Shown: positions 9,217 to 19,247 of the stretch, one piece after another | Layout of the letters: the number at the start of each line of letters is the position of its first letter | How positions within the stretch are numbered: the first letter of the stretch is position 1 | Assembly: GCA_016292045.1 (NCBI GenBank) | Contig: JAEEZX010000032.1 | Coordinates: 24,552-88,551 of the forward strand | Source of the DNA: Bacteroidaceae bacterium | GTDB taxonomy: Bacteria > Bacteroidota > Bacteroidia > Bacteroidales > Bacteroidaceae | Length of the DNA stretch: 64,000 bases | Direction: 5' to 3' | Made by a program: the position numbers and the translations under genes | Notes under the pieces: model-generated | Database searches by the model: none | The model's input: only the letters and a program-made list of their open reading frames with translations | What the model was told of the DNA's origin: nothing

Positions 9217-11085
9217 TTACTCACCAGCGTTCTGGGGCAGGTCAACCTGGCTGTTGGCAACCTTCCAGTCGTCAACCTCAGCCTCGATCTTAACAGATGT
9301 CAGACCCAGTACGAGGTTCAGGTTGTAGCTCTTACCGTTAGCAAGGCTGGGGAGAACAACAGTCTTCGTGACAACGTTCTTTGTCTGAGTGCGACCGCCA
9401 TTAACTTTGCTATCCTCTGTAGTGATGTAGTACTCAATCTGTACTGTGATTGTACGCAGAGCTTCTTCATTTGCGGCAGCAGCAGCGTTCTTAGCCACAT
9501 TGTTCGTAGGAACTACATAGAGGTAGTTGCGCTCTGCCTCATAGATATCGCCAGTGTAGGCGAAGGGGATATCAGAAGCGATAGCCTTCGTTGCTTTTAC
9601 TGTGTAATAATGGTTAGTCCCATTCCATGTGGGAGATGCAACATACGTATAAACATCACCAGACTTAGAATAGAACGTACCACTTCCAGGATCAGCAGTG
9701 AAATCACCAGTTTGCTCAAGCATGTAGTACGTATTGGTGGTTGCTATAGCAGGGAAGTCAGGAGCTGTCTCTGTTCCACTGACTTTCTGCACATAATGAT
9801 CTGTTTCAAGTGTGTAGAACTTAGATGTGCCAGTGAATTCATAAGTTGCGTGTACCTCAGTACCATTTTCATTAACATACTTCTTACCAGGATTGTAAGC
9901 AGGAGCAGCAGCCAACTTGTTGAACCACTTGGTAGAAGGATCAAGCAGATCCTGCTTAGCAGTAGTTACACCAACAACACTTTGCGGTGAATAAGAACCA
10001 AAGGTGTGTACACCGGCATATTTGAGATTATCTGCAATCTGAGAGCTAACAGTAATAACCTTATCAGAAGTCAGATCATCTGTTGTACCATTGATTGTTT
10101 CATCAGCTGCACCACCTGTCATCTTTGTCCAGTTAGCAATATTTGCATTAACACCATTGTTCAGATTCAACTCACCTCCAGTACCGAAAGGACCAGTAAT
10201 CTTAAACGAGTTGACGGTAATCTTGGTGTTGGGATCAAGCTTGCCGCCAGGAGCAACCTGGTCGATAGCAGCTACTACAGTGACACCAAAGCGAGCCAGA
10301 GCGTGCTGGAAGAGGAACTTCATGCTGGTGTTCACGTTAGGCTTAATCATGTTGAGCAGAGGAGTTCCTTCGTTACGAGTAACAGTCCAACCGTTAACTG
10401 CGGTATAGCTCAAGCCACCTGAGGGAGCAACACCCCAAAGGAGGTCAACACCCTTGTTAGGATCGAAGTCGGTGGTAGGAGTCGTACTTGCTACCCAAGC
10501 AATGGTGGGATCACCAACAGCGACAGAATTTAACTTACCTGCATTATCTGTAATATAGGTGATACCTGTACCAGAACCATCGTCAGCAGCCACATAAGGA
10601 GCATAAGCGAAGAAGGTCAGACGATCGAGATGTTTGGGCGAACTACTATTTTCCATATAAGCAGGAGTAGTCTGCGAGTCGTTGTCCGTCTCATTAGGCC
10701 AGTACTTCAAGGGGCTATAGTACCATCCCAGACTCGTGCTGTTCCAGAGGATTTTCTCGTTAACCATAAAGTTAGGTGCTCCACCAGCATAAGCCGTTGC
10801 ATTAACACCATCACCAGCAGCAGGTACATCATCCTCTGTCAGATAGGCATAAACACCGAAGCCACCGCCGTTAGCCTCTGAGCGCTGCATGCGGTTGGTG
10901 GTCATGGTGCCTTCCAGACCGGCTTTGGTTACATTAGTTGCCTGCTGGGTGTAGACATCGAAGCCTACAGCATCAGAAGCACCCAGTTGAGGCAGCGAGC
11001 CGCCACCCTGAACGATGTCGTCCTCGCTAGAGCAAGCTGACAGCACAAGGGCTGCAGTTGCAAACATAAATAAAAGCTTTTTCAT
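9217..11085 (-). CDS. Fimbrillin family lipoprotein, probably the major subunit
   Basis: 622 aa, lipobox LSAC-SSEDD; SPLKYWPNETDND...LTFFAYAPYVA motif; first fimbrillin in the operon. Confidence 0.85.
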   Translation of the reverse strand: MKKLLFMFATAALVLSACSSEDDIVQGGGSLPQLGASDAVGFDVYTQQATNVTKAGLEGTMTTNRMQRSEANGGGFGVYAYLTEDDVPAAGDGVNATAYAGGAPNFMVNEKILWNSTSLGWYYSPLKYWPNETDNDSQTTPAYMENSSSPKHLDRLTFFAYAPYVAADDGSGTGITYITDNAGKLNSVAVGDPTIAWVASTTPTTDFDPNKGVDLLWGVAPSGGLSYTAVNGWTVTRNEGTPLLNMIKPNVNTSMKFLFQHALARFGVTVVAAIDQVAPGGKLDPNTKITVNSFKITGPFGTGGELNLNNGVNANIANWTKMTGGAADETINGTTDDLTSDKVITVSSQIADNLKYAGVHTFGSYSPQSVVGVTTAKQDLLDPSTKWFNKLAAAPAYNPGKKYVNENGTEVHATYEFTGTSKFYTLETDHYVQKVSGTETAPDFPAIATTNTYYMLEQTGDFTADPGSGTFYSKSGDVYTYVASPTWNGTNHYYTVKATKAIASDIPFAYTGDIYEAERNYLYVVPTNNVAKNAAAAANEEALRTITVQIEYYITTEDSKVNGGRTQTKNVVTKTVVLPSLANGKSYNLNLVLGLTSVKIEAEVDDWKVANSQVDLPQNAGE

Positions 11086-11197
11086 AACTGTAAAGTTTTA
11101 AAAAGTTAATAAATAAAGTTAATTAAAAAAGTTAATTTTTTTTGGTTAAACATTTAGTTAGCTCTCTCTCAATATATATACATATCTATATATTCAA

Positions 11198-11225
11198 CAT
11201 CTTACATCATACCTCTTCCATCACA
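11198..11225. repeat. Heptamer tandem array (CATCTTA CATCATA CCTCTTC CATCACA)
   Basis: Four units containing the DUF5119 gene stop codon. Confidence 0.8.
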
Positions 11226-12345
11226 TCGGTACATCCACATTCTCATCGTCGCCCCAGGGCTCCACCTCGGCATCGAACTGTCCCGAGCCTTCGGGCTGAG
11301 CATAAGGCAGAATGGGCACTTCATCGTCATTATAGAACGGGGCATCAATGACCAGGTTGAGCACCAAGCGCACATCAGGCGTTTTAAAAACATCCAGCTC
11401 TCCGTTGTCGTTCACATAGCGGACGTTCGTGCCCACATAGTAGGCGAAATCCTTCGTCTTTCCGTCAATGAGCGTGAAGTGGAGCACAATATAGTTAGAC
11501 TCCTTCGTTCTCCATTTCACCAGCTCGCGTCCGTGAGGCAGTCCGAAGGTCGCCACCTTACAGGTCATCCATCCCACATTGGTGTCCTCCTCAGAAGCAG
11601 CGGCACGACGGGCTTGGGCGCTCGGGTCACGCTTCCATCCCACCAGTTTCAACGTGCCCACTTCGCTGGTGCGCCATGTCTGGTTCAAATAGAAACCGTC
11701 GGCCATACCCGTGACATAGCCTTCCATAGAACTCATATAGCTGATGCCACGAACCTTGACAATCACATTGAGGGTGGTGGTCATCGGCCAGACGGTCACG
11801 TTTCGTTTGATATGGATGTCGTTGGCATCTTGATAGTCGCGCCAATAGTAGAACTCCAGGTCGTCAATCGTCTTGGGCACATCGAAGGTGTCCACACCGA
11901 TGCCTATATCCTCCGGCTCTTCCATATAGAGACGCTCGTTGTCCCAAAGCGTCGCGTCATTTATGTAATAGGTCTTCGACCGGGCACAGGCATTATGATG
12001 ACTGTTGCGGTTGACAAAGCTGAAGGTGCTGTATTCGCCAAACGACTTGTTCATCACGGTAAACAGGTAATGGCCGGACTCAAGGCGCAGGTCAGTGGTG
12101 GCATCCACGTTGTGGGTGGCAGGGTAAATGGTGACTTTATCGCCGTTACGCGCCGCCATATACGTCAGGCCATCGGGCTTATAGCCGTAGCGACTCTGGA
12201 ACGCACTCCAGTCGTAGACGATATTCAGATCGGCCTTGCCGTCATTATAGAGCTCCACCTCGTAGCGATCGCAGGAGGTCATAAGTCCCATAGTAGCTAT
12301 GGTAACTACAGTGCCTATCAGAGCTATCATCATCCTCTTAATCAT
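11221..12345 (-). CDS. DUF5119 domain lipoprotein
   Basis: 374 aa, MTSCDRYEVELYNDGKADLNIVYDW...; position between OmpA-like gene and fimbrillins is typical of DUF5119. Confidence 0.8.
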   Translation of the reverse strand: MIKRMMIALIGTVVTIATMGLMTSCDRYEVELYNDGKADLNIVYDWSAFQSRYGYKPDGLTYMAARNGDKVTIYPATHNVDATTDLRLESGHYLFTVMNKSFGEYSTFSFVNRNSHHNACARSKTYYINDATLWDNERLYMEEPEDIGIGVDTFDVPKTIDDLEFYYWRDYQDANDIHIKRNVTVWPMTTTLNVIVKVRGISYMSSMEGYVTGMADGFYLNQTWRTSEVGTLKLVGWKRDPSAQARRAAASEEDTNVGWMTCKVATFGLPHGRELVKWRTKESNYIVLHFTLIDGKTKDFAYYVGTNVRYVNDNGELDVFKTPDVRLVLNLVIDAPFYNDDEVPILPYAQPEGSGQFDAEVEPWGDDENVDVPM

Positions 12346-14129
12346 TTGGCACCTCCTTTCTTACCAATGACATACACCAGCGAGAGCTTCAGCTTGGTGG
12401 GAAGAAACCAGCTCTTCCAATCGTCGTCGCTGCGATAGATGAGACGTGCATCGTCGAACTCGTTCTCGTAGTGCACCTTAGGTCCGCCGACATAGCCGAC
12501 TGCAGCGGAGAGCTCCAGATTCCAGTGGCGGGCAATCGGCCATGAATAGCCGGCAGAGATGCCGACGCTGAAGAACTCGCCCTGATCGCCCTTTCCGTCA
12601 CGTCCCAGGTCGTACTTGCCGCCAGCCACATAGAGGCCCACGAAGGGACCGGTGAGCACGGGCACAGCCTCCGGACAACGGCCCGGGAACCAGTAGCGCA
12701 GCTCAGCACCTACGGTGAGCAGCTGGTAAGCGATGCGCGTGGGACGCTGGTCGGAACGGTAGTACTTGTTGACATCACCGGCAGCATTATGGTCGAAGCG
12801 CCACCAGGGGCACCACACCTCGGCCATCGCGCTCCAGCGTCTCTTCGTGCCAAACGGCACCTCAATCTCCACATTGGGAGCAAGCAGAGCTTCGAAGAGC
12901 AGGTTTGTCTTCACGGCCAGCAGCGGACGGAACGTCTTATAACGCTCACCCTCAACGATTTCCGGCGCCGGCTGAACCAACGTATCTGTGCGCAGGCAGT
13001 AGACGGTGTCGGTATGTACGGCACCGGCGGTGCGCGTCACGCTCTTCTGCGTGTAACTGATCTGGTAGTCGGTGTGACGCAGGAGCGGGAACGCAATGGC
13101 ATCCAGCGTCTTATAGTCCTCGGGATGATTCTTGACGATGCGGCTCAGCTTTTCATCCGGCTCGCCGTCGCTGTCGATAATGCGGAGCATGGCATCACGG
13201 TTGGTGAGCAGGGAGGTGCTGTCAACAAAGTTGCGCAGGCCTACCCAGTCTTCCGGCTCGTAAGCCGTGTGGAACAGCATGGGCGACACATTGGTGTGCT
13301 CGATGATATAGCGCGTGAGACTGCTGGTGCGCTCACGGGCGAGGCGGTCGTTGTTGGCATATTTACCCTCGGGCGATGCAAAGCCCTTGATTTCAATGCG
13401 TACGACCTCGATGGTGGTGTCGTTGCTCACGCTGTCGATAGTATGGCGCAGACGCTCCAGCTCGACCTCATTATTGTGGAAGTCGGGACGTACCTCACTC
13501 CTGTTGACGGGGAACGATACATAGGCGCTGCCTTGTAAGGTGCTGACTTCCTCGTGTTTTATGTCCTCCTCGCGATATACCTTATATTCGGGCGTGGGTG
13601 CGCGTAAAATAAAAGCATCGCTGCTAAGAATATCACCACAACCGTTGGTGCGCTCCACCTGGAAACTGAGTGTGGCAAGCTGCATCCAGTCGGCAACTGC
13701 CAGACGTCCGCTGTAGTGGCGGTAGTCGCGTACGTTCTTTGCACGATAGCGAAGACCAGTAGGAGGAACACCACTGCGCACCTGATGATAATAAGCCCAC
13801 TGTCCGTCGATCTCAACGGGCGGGAAGGACACAACGCTGTCACCGCTGGTAAGCTGCGGACGGATAACGATATGCTCCTTGCGCGGCAGCTTATCGCCCA
13901 TCACAACAAAGCGGAACTGCAAGCCATAGTCGTTAGCACCGGGAAGCGAGGTGAAATAGACGCTGTCGATGCAAACCGTCAGCTTGTCGTTCTTGGCACC
14001 CGGCAAAGGTATGATATGCTGAGCCTGGACAGACGAAACGATGAAGAGCAGCAAGGCCGAAAGAATCTTCGTCAGCCATGCTCCTGCTGTCGTTCCTCGA
14101 GTCAATTTATGGTTGCCGTCCAATCTCAT
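12342..14129 (-). CDS. DUF3868-OmpA-DUF3575 fimbrial outer-membrane protein
   Basis: 595 aa; OmpA-like core (IKGFASPEGKYANNDRLARERTSSLTRYI) and C-terminal FRPLLAVKTNLLFEALLAPNVEIEVPFG (DUF3575-like). Overlaps downstream gene by 4 bp. Confidence 0.85.
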   Translation of the reverse strand: MRLDGNHKLTRGTTAGAWLTKILSALLLFIVSSVQAQHIIPLPGAKNDKLTVCIDSVYFTSLPGANDYGLQFRFVVMGDKLPRKEHIVIRPQLTSGDSVVSFPPVEIDGQWAYYHQVRSGVPPTGLRYRAKNVRDYRHYSGRLAVADWMQLATLSFQVERTNGCGDILSSDAFILRAPTPEYKVYREEDIKHEEVSTLQGSAYVSFPVNRSEVRPDFHNNEVELERLRHTIDSVSNDTTIEVVRIEIKGFASPEGKYANNDRLARERTSSLTRYIIEHTNVSPMLFHTAYEPEDWVGLRNFVDSTSLLTNRDAMLRIIDSDGEPDEKLSRIVKNHPEDYKTLDAIAFPLLRHTDYQISYTQKSVTRTAGAVHTDTVYCLRTDTLVQPAPEIVEGERYKTFRPLLAVKTNLLFEALLAPNVEIEVPFGTKRRWSAMAEVWCPWWRFDHNAAGDVNKYYRSDQRPTRIAYQLLTVGAELRYWFPGRCPEAVPVLTGPFVGLYVAGGKYDLGRDGKGDQGEFFSVGISAGYSWPIARHWNLELSAAVGYVGGPKVHYENEFDDARLIYRSDDDWKSWFLPTKLKLSLVYVIGKKGGAK

Positions 14130-14179
14130 TTGTCAATCTTATTTGTAATGATAAGACGATTTATTATTAATTTAGTTTA

Positions 14180-14187
14180 CAAAGATA
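14180..14187 (-). promoter_or_regulatory. Candidate -7 box (TATCTTTG on minus strand) of fimbrial operon
   Basis: Matches Bacteroidetes TAnnTTTG consensus upstream of the 14129 start, with a TTG about 20 bp further upstream. Confidence 0.45.
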
Positions 14188-14365
14188 GGACATTTTTTTT
14201 TAAATAACAACTTTTTTTGCTTTTTTTTACTAAAAAAAGTACGTCCAAGTGGCATTTTTAACATTTCACGGGCAAATTTACACATTTTAAGGCCTCAATT
14301 GCCGTTTTTTTAGACAAAAAATCTCAACCTTAACCTTGACCTTTCCTTTCGCCTTGCGAATGGAC

Positions 14366-14393
14366 AAGTTCCAGGTTTCAGGTTCCAAGCAAG
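14366..14393. repeat. Heptamer tandem array (AAGTTCC AGGTTTC AGGTTCC AAGCAAG)
   Basis: Four units in intergenic region. Confidence 0.7.
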
Positions 14394-14534
14394 ATTATCA
14401 CTGATAGCATTAAAGCTCTGCAAGAGCATCTATCTCAGAAAAGAGGGTTTTTGTTGTTTTTTTCTCAATAACACCCTGTAACGTATTTTTTCGATGAAAT
14501 CGGCTATTTTCACTCTTGACAAGGTAAGAAAACA

Positions 14535-14570
14535 CCCTGAAAAACGCTGAACAACAGACGTCTTTCAGGG
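14535..14570 (-). terminator. Candidate terminator/hairpin downstream of tolC-like gene
   Basis: 8-bp inverted repeat CCCTGAAA...TTTCAGGG about 30 bp after the tolC stop; only a weak U-run follows. Confidence 0.35.
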
Positions 14571-14599
14571 CAAAAACGTTAACTGGCAAAAAGCCGAGA

Positions 14600-16024
14600 T
14601 TACTTCGAACCGCCGCCGAGGGCGATGTAGAGAGCAATGACGGCGCGTGCACCGCTGTAGAGGTTGAACGCCTCGTTGATCTGGGAGCCCAGCAGACGCT
14701 CCTGCGCCGTGAGCACCTCAAGATAATTGGCCTTGCCGGCATCCATCAGTTGGTGCGTGCCGAAATAAGCCTCGCGCAGCACCTCCACCTGACGGCGGTA
14801 GAAACCGTACTTCTGCAGGGCGTCCTGACAGTCGGCCATGGCCTCGTTGACCTCGTTGCCGGCATTGACAACCGTCTGCACGTATTTCTTCTTCAGCTCC
14901 TCCTCTGTCAGCTTGGCAACCTTGTGGGCAGCGCGTATCTTGCCGCGGGCGAAAATGGGCTGCATGAGCTGTCCGGCGAAGTTGAGCAGCAGCTTACCGG
15001 GGTCGATGACCACACCGCCGGCCGAATTGGTCCAGCCCAGCGTGCCGCTCAGTGTGACGCTCGGGAAGAATGCGGCGCGGGCCTCCTGCGTGTTGTAGAA
15101 GGCCTCCTCCATGGCGTAGTTGGCCATACGGATGTCGGGGCGCAACTCAAGCATGGTGGCGGGAACGCCTATCTTGAGGAACTCGGGGCTGAACATGCGC
15201 TGTCCGGCGTCGCCCAGAGCCTCGGGATGGTTGAGCGCAGCAGTGCCCCAGTGGGAGCGCGCAATATGGCGGGGCGTGACGCCCAGCAGGAGGCAGAGAC
15301 TGTTCTCCACGGCGCGTATCTCGCGATGAGTGTCCACAATCTGCGTCTTCACGTCGAGATAGGACGACTCAAGCTGGTTGACGGCGGTACTGTAGGCCTT
15401 GCCGTTCTCCCAGAGCGAGCGCTGCGTGTCCAGCGAAGCGCGCCAGAGGCTGTCGGTCTGCGTGAGGATGTCCAGTTCGCGGTCGAGCAGCATGAGCATG
15501 TAGTACTGCTGCGCCGTGGCGGAGATGAGGTTGACGCGGACGGCGTCACGTCGCATCTGAGCCTGCATGAGCACGGCCTTGGCAGCACGCTTCTTGTTGG
15601 TGATGGCACCGAAGAAGTCGATGTCTATCGACAACTGCAGAGGCAGGGCGTAGGTCTTCGACCACGGCAGGTCGTCGAAGCGCGTGAGATTGCCGTTGGG
15701 GGCAAATGTGAGCGAAGGCAGATAGCCCAGACGGGCGGACTTCAGCAATGCCTGACTCATCTCCACGGCGATGCGTGCGGAGTGCATGTCGGTGTTGTTG
15801 GCCAGCACGGAGTCCACAAGCTGCTGCAGCAGAGGGTCGGTGAAGAACTCGCGCCACGTCATGGCGGAGAGGGACGTGCCTCCGTAGGCCGCAGCGATGT
15901 CGTCGCCGGCACCGAAAGCCTCGGAAGGAGCCTCTACCTTCTGTTCATATTTCTTGAAAAGGCCGCAGCCCGTGAGCAGGTAGCTCACAGCCACAGCAAC
16001 GAATATATAGCTTAGTCTTTTCAT
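14600..16024 (-). CDS. TolC/NodT-like outer-membrane efflux lipoprotein
   Basis: MKRLSYIFVAVAVSYLLTGCGLFKKYE...; two OEP repeats; track ORF starts at 16048, MKRL start preferred. Confidence 0.92.
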   Translation of the reverse strand: MKRLSYIFVAVAVSYLLTGCGLFKKYEQKVEAPSEAFGAGDDIAAAYGGTSLSAMTWREFFTDPLLQQLVDSVLANNTDMHSARIAVEMSQALLKSARLGYLPSLTFAPNGNLTRFDDLPWSKTYALPLQLSIDIDFFGAITNKKRAAKAVLMQAQMRRDAVRVNLISATAQQYYMLMLLDRELDILTQTDSLWRASLDTQRSLWENGKAYSTAVNQLESSYLDVKTQIVDTHREIRAVENSLCLLLGVTPRHIARSHWGTAALNHPEALGDAGQRMFSPEFLKIGVPATMLELRPDIRMANYAMEEAFYNTQEARAAFFPSVTLSGTLGWTNSAGGVVIDPGKLLLNFAGQLMQPIFARGKIRAAHKVAKLTEEELKKKYVQTVVNAGNEVNEAMADCQDALQKYGFYRRQVEVLREAYFGTHQLMDAGKANYLEVLTAQERLLGSQINEAFNLYSGARAVIALYIALGGGSK

Positions 16025-16035
16025 AATATCTAAAC

Positions 16036-16084
16036 TGTCAATTGTCAATTATCAATTGTCAATTCTCAACTCTCAACTCTCAAC
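16036..16084. repeat. Heptamer tandem array (TGTCAAT TGTCAAT TATCAAT TGTCAAT TCTCAAC x3)
   Basis: Seven units in RND permease-tolC junction; supplies permease TGA stop. Confidence 0.95.
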
Positions 16085-19000
16085 TACTTCTCTGCCCTGG
16101 AAGCGCTCGTGCAACTTCTGGAACACGATGAAGAATGCAGGCACCACAAAGAGCAGAGCCACAGTGCCGACACTCATACCGCCGATGACACCCAGTGCCA
16201 GGGCACGGTTGCCGTTGGCACCGGCACCGCCCTCAATCACGAGGGGCACCATACCGATAATCATCGTGAGCACCGTCATCAAGATGGGACGCAGACGCTC
16301 CTTGCAGGCCTCGAAGGCAGCCTCGGCGATGCTCAGACCCTGAGCACGGCGCTCGCTGGCAAACTCAGTGATAAGGATGGCTGTCTTCGCCAGCAGACCG
16401 ATAAGCATGATGACACCCGTCTGCAGGTAGATATTGTTGTCCATGCCGGGCAGGCCGAGCAGCGAACCCAGATAGGCGAAGATGAAGGCACCCATCAGAC
16501 CGAAGGGCACGCTCAGGAGCACGGCCCACGGAGTGAACCATGAATTGTAGAGCGAAGCCAGGATGAGGTAGATGAGGACGGCGCAGATGAGATAGATGAT
16601 GACGGTGGTGTTGGAACCGGCCGTCTTCTCCACCTCACGCGACATGTCGCTGTACTCGAAGGTGGCCGTCTTGGGCATCTCCTCCTTGAACACCTCCGCA
16701 ATGACCTTGTGCGCATCGCCCTCGCTGACACCGTTGGCGGGCGTCACCTGGCAGGTGATGCTCTGGTAGAGGTTGAAATGCTCGATACCGGAGGAACCCA
16801 CTATCTCCTTCAGCGTGACAAACTCCGAAAGGGGCGACATCTTGCCGCCGGCCACCTTCACGAAGATGTTGTTGAGCGAAGAGGGTTCGAGGCGATACTC
16901 CGGTGCGGCGGCCACCATGATACGGTAGACCTTGCCGAACTGGTTGAAGTTGCCGATATAGGCACCGCTGCAGAAATTACCCAGAGTGGTGAGCACCGTC
17001 TGGGGCGACACGCCGGAGCGGTTGCACTGGGCGGCATCGACAAACACCTGATACTTCGGGAAACGCTCGGAATACGACGAGAGAGCCGAACTAATCTCGG
17101 GACGCTCGGAGAGCTTGGCGAGGAAGTGGTCGGTCTGACGGGCAAACTCGCTGATGTCGCCGTCGGTGGGGTCCTCCACCACAAGGCTCACATTACTGCT
17201 CGTACCGTAACCCGGAATCTGAGGCATCTGGAAGGGCAGCACCTGCGCATTCTTGATTTCCTTGCAGGCATAGTAGAAGCGGCCAAGGACGAGGTCTATC
17301 ATGTGGTTCATACCCGGACGGTCGTCCCAGTTCTTCAGACGGACAACGAGCGTGGCGTAGCTGGAACCGTAGCCCGATATCAGGCCGTAGCCGCACGAGG
17401 CGGCATAGCTCTCCAGCTCGGGAATCTCCTTTACCTTCTCCTCCACCTGCTTCAGCAGTTCGCTGGTCTGCTGCAGGGTGTAACCCTCGGGAGCACGCAC
17501 CTCAGCCAGGAATACGCCCTGGTCCTCCTGCGGAACAAGACCGGCAGGAAGGTTCTTCATGAAGAACACCATCAGGACGACAGCCGCTGCCAGCGTGAGC
17601 CACGCAAGAGAGGGGCGCTTGATGAACTTCTGCACGGAACCCGAGTATTTCTTAAGCACGGCGTTGTAGCCGGCTTCGTAGGCTTTCTTCGTGTAGTAGG
17701 TCAGACTGCGGCCTTCGCCTTCCTCCGATATCTTCAGCATGATGGCGCAGAGAGCCGGACAGAGCGTCAGGGCCGATACGCACGACAGACCCACAGAAGA
17801 GGCAATCGTCACACCGAACTGCGTGAAGAACGTGCCCGACGTGCCGCCCGTGAAGGTCACGGGAATGAACACGGCCATGAACACCAGCGTACACGATATG
17901 ACGGCCACCGTCACTTCGCTCATCGCCTGGCGCGTGGCTTCGCGGGCATCCTTGATACCGCCCTCCATCTTCGCCATCACGGCCTCAACCACCACAATGG
18001 CGTCGTCCACCACCGTACCGATGGCCAGCACAAGAGCGAAGAGCGTGAGGATGTTGAGCGAGAAGCCCGCCATCTGCACGACGGCAAACGTGCCCATAAG
18101 CGACACGACAATAGATATAGAGGGAATTATCGTGGCCTTGACATTCTGCAGGAACAGGAACACCACCAGCACCACAAGAATGATGGCGATGACGAGCGTC
18201 TCCACCACATTGTGGATGGCGGCAAAGAGGAAGTCGTCGGAGGTCATCATCGTGACAAACTCCATGCCGGCAGGCATCTTTGCCTTGACCTCCTCGCACA
18301 TTTCCTTGATGAGCGCGTTGACCTCCGTAGCGTTGGCACCGGGCGTCGGGAAAATCATGAGGAACGTACCCGGCTTCTCGTTGATGTCGGAGATGAAGCT
18401 GTAGCTCTGGGCACCGATTTCCACGTCGGCGATATCCTTCAGATAGAGCAGATGGCCGCCGTCGCCGGAGCGCACGACGATGTCGTTGAACTCCTCGATG
18501 CTCTTGAGCGTACCCTTGTACTCCATCGTGTACTGGTACTTGTTCGTACTCTTCTCGCCGAAGGAACCCGTCGCTGCGACGAAGCTCTGAGAGGTGATGG
18601 CCGCAAAGACATCCTCGGGAGAGAGCCCATACTGGGCCATTACATCGGGCTTCATCCATATACGCAGAGCGTAGGTGTTACCCAGCGCGAGCACATCGCC
18701 CACACCGGTGATACGCTTCATACGAGGCACCACGTTGATGTTCACGTAGTTGGAAATGAAGTCGTCGCTGTACTTGCCGTCGGTGCTCCTCAGGCCCAGA
18801 ATACAGAGGATGTTGCTCTGCTGCTTCTGCACCGTGATACCCACCTTCAGCACGTCGGCGGGCAGCGAGGCCTGACCCTTGGACACACGGTTCTGCACGT
18901 TGACAGTAGCGATGTCGGGGTCGGTGCCCTGCTCGAAGAATACATTGATGGTGACGTTGCCCGACGAAGTGGCCTTCGAAGTGATATACATCATGCCGGG

Positions 19001-19219
19001 CACACCGTTGATTTCTTCCTCAAGAGGCTGGATGACAGACTCCATGATGGTTTTCGGGTCGGCACCCGTATAGGTGGTAGCGACGCTCACCTGTGGAGGC
19101 GCGATGTCGGGATACTGCTCGACGGGCAGTGTGGACATCGAGATGAAGCCCACCAGGGCTATCACGATAGAGATGGCACACGCCATCACATACCTATCTA
19201 TAAATATATTGTTCTTCAT
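16073..19219 (-). CDS. RND (HAE1/AcrB) efflux permease
   Basis: About 1048 aa with NNIFIDRYVMACAISIVIALVGFISMSTLPVEQYPDIAPPQVSV and FSLNILTLFALVLAIGTVVDDAIVVVEAV. Confidence 0.95.
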   Translation of the reverse strand: MKNNIFIDRYVMACAISIVIALVGFISMSTLPVEQYPDIAPPQVSVATTYTGADPKTIMESVIQPLEEEINGVPGMMYITSKATSSGNVTINVFFEQGTDPDIATVNVQNRVSKGQASLPADVLKVGITVQKQQSNILCILGLRSTDGKYSDDFISNYVNINVVPRMKRITGVGDVLALGNTYALRIWMKPDVMAQYGLSPEDVFAAITSQSFVAATGSFGEKSTNKYQYTMEYKGTLKSIEEFNDIVVRSGDGGHLLYLKDIADVEIGAQSYSFISDINEKPGTFLMIFPTPGANATEVNALIKEMCEEVKAKMPAGMEFVTMMTSDDFLFAAIHNVVETLVIAIILVVLVVFLFLQNVKATIIPSISIVVSLMGTFAVVQMAGFSLNILTLFALVLAIGTVVDDAIVVVEAVMAKMEGGIKDAREATRQAMSEVTVAVISCTLVFMAVFIPVTFTGGTSGTFFTQFGVTIASSVGLSCVSALTLCPALCAIMLKISEEGEGRSLTYYTKKAYEAGYNAVLKKYSGSVQKFIKRPSLAWLTLAAAVVLMVFFMKNLPAGLVPQEDQGVFLAEVRAPEGYTLQQTSELLKQVEEKVKEIPELESYAASCGYGLISGYGSSYATLVVRLKNWDDRPGMNHMIDLVLGRFYYACKEIKNAQVLPFQMPQIPGYGTSSNVSLVVEDPTDGDISEFARQTDHFLAKLSERPEISSALSSYSERFPKYQVFVDAAQCNRSGVSPQTVLTTLGNFCSGAYIGNFNQFGKVYRIMVAAAPEYRLEPSSLNNIFVKVAGGKMSPLSEFVTLKEIVGSSGIEHFNLYQSITCQVTPANGVSEGDAHKVIAEVFKEEMPKTATFEYSDMSREVEKTAGSNTTVIIYLICAVLIYLILASLYNSWFTPWAVLLSVPFGLMGAFIFAYLGSLLGLPGMDNNIYLQTGVIMLIGLLAKTAILITEFASERRAQGLSIAEAAFEACKERLRPILMTVLTMIIGMVPLVIEGGAGANGNRALALGVIGGMSVGTVALLFVVPAFFIVFQKLHERFQGREVVES

Positions 19220-19222
19220 AAT

Positions 19223-19247
19223 TGTCAATTATCAGTCAATTGTCAAT
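19223..19247. repeat. Heptamer array (TGTCAAT TATCA-GTCAAT TGTCAAT), partly degraded
   Basis: Adaptor-permease junction. Confidence 0.8.

Noticed and set aside
14750-16015. 421-aa plus-strand ORF
   Set aside because: Antisense of the TolC-like gene.
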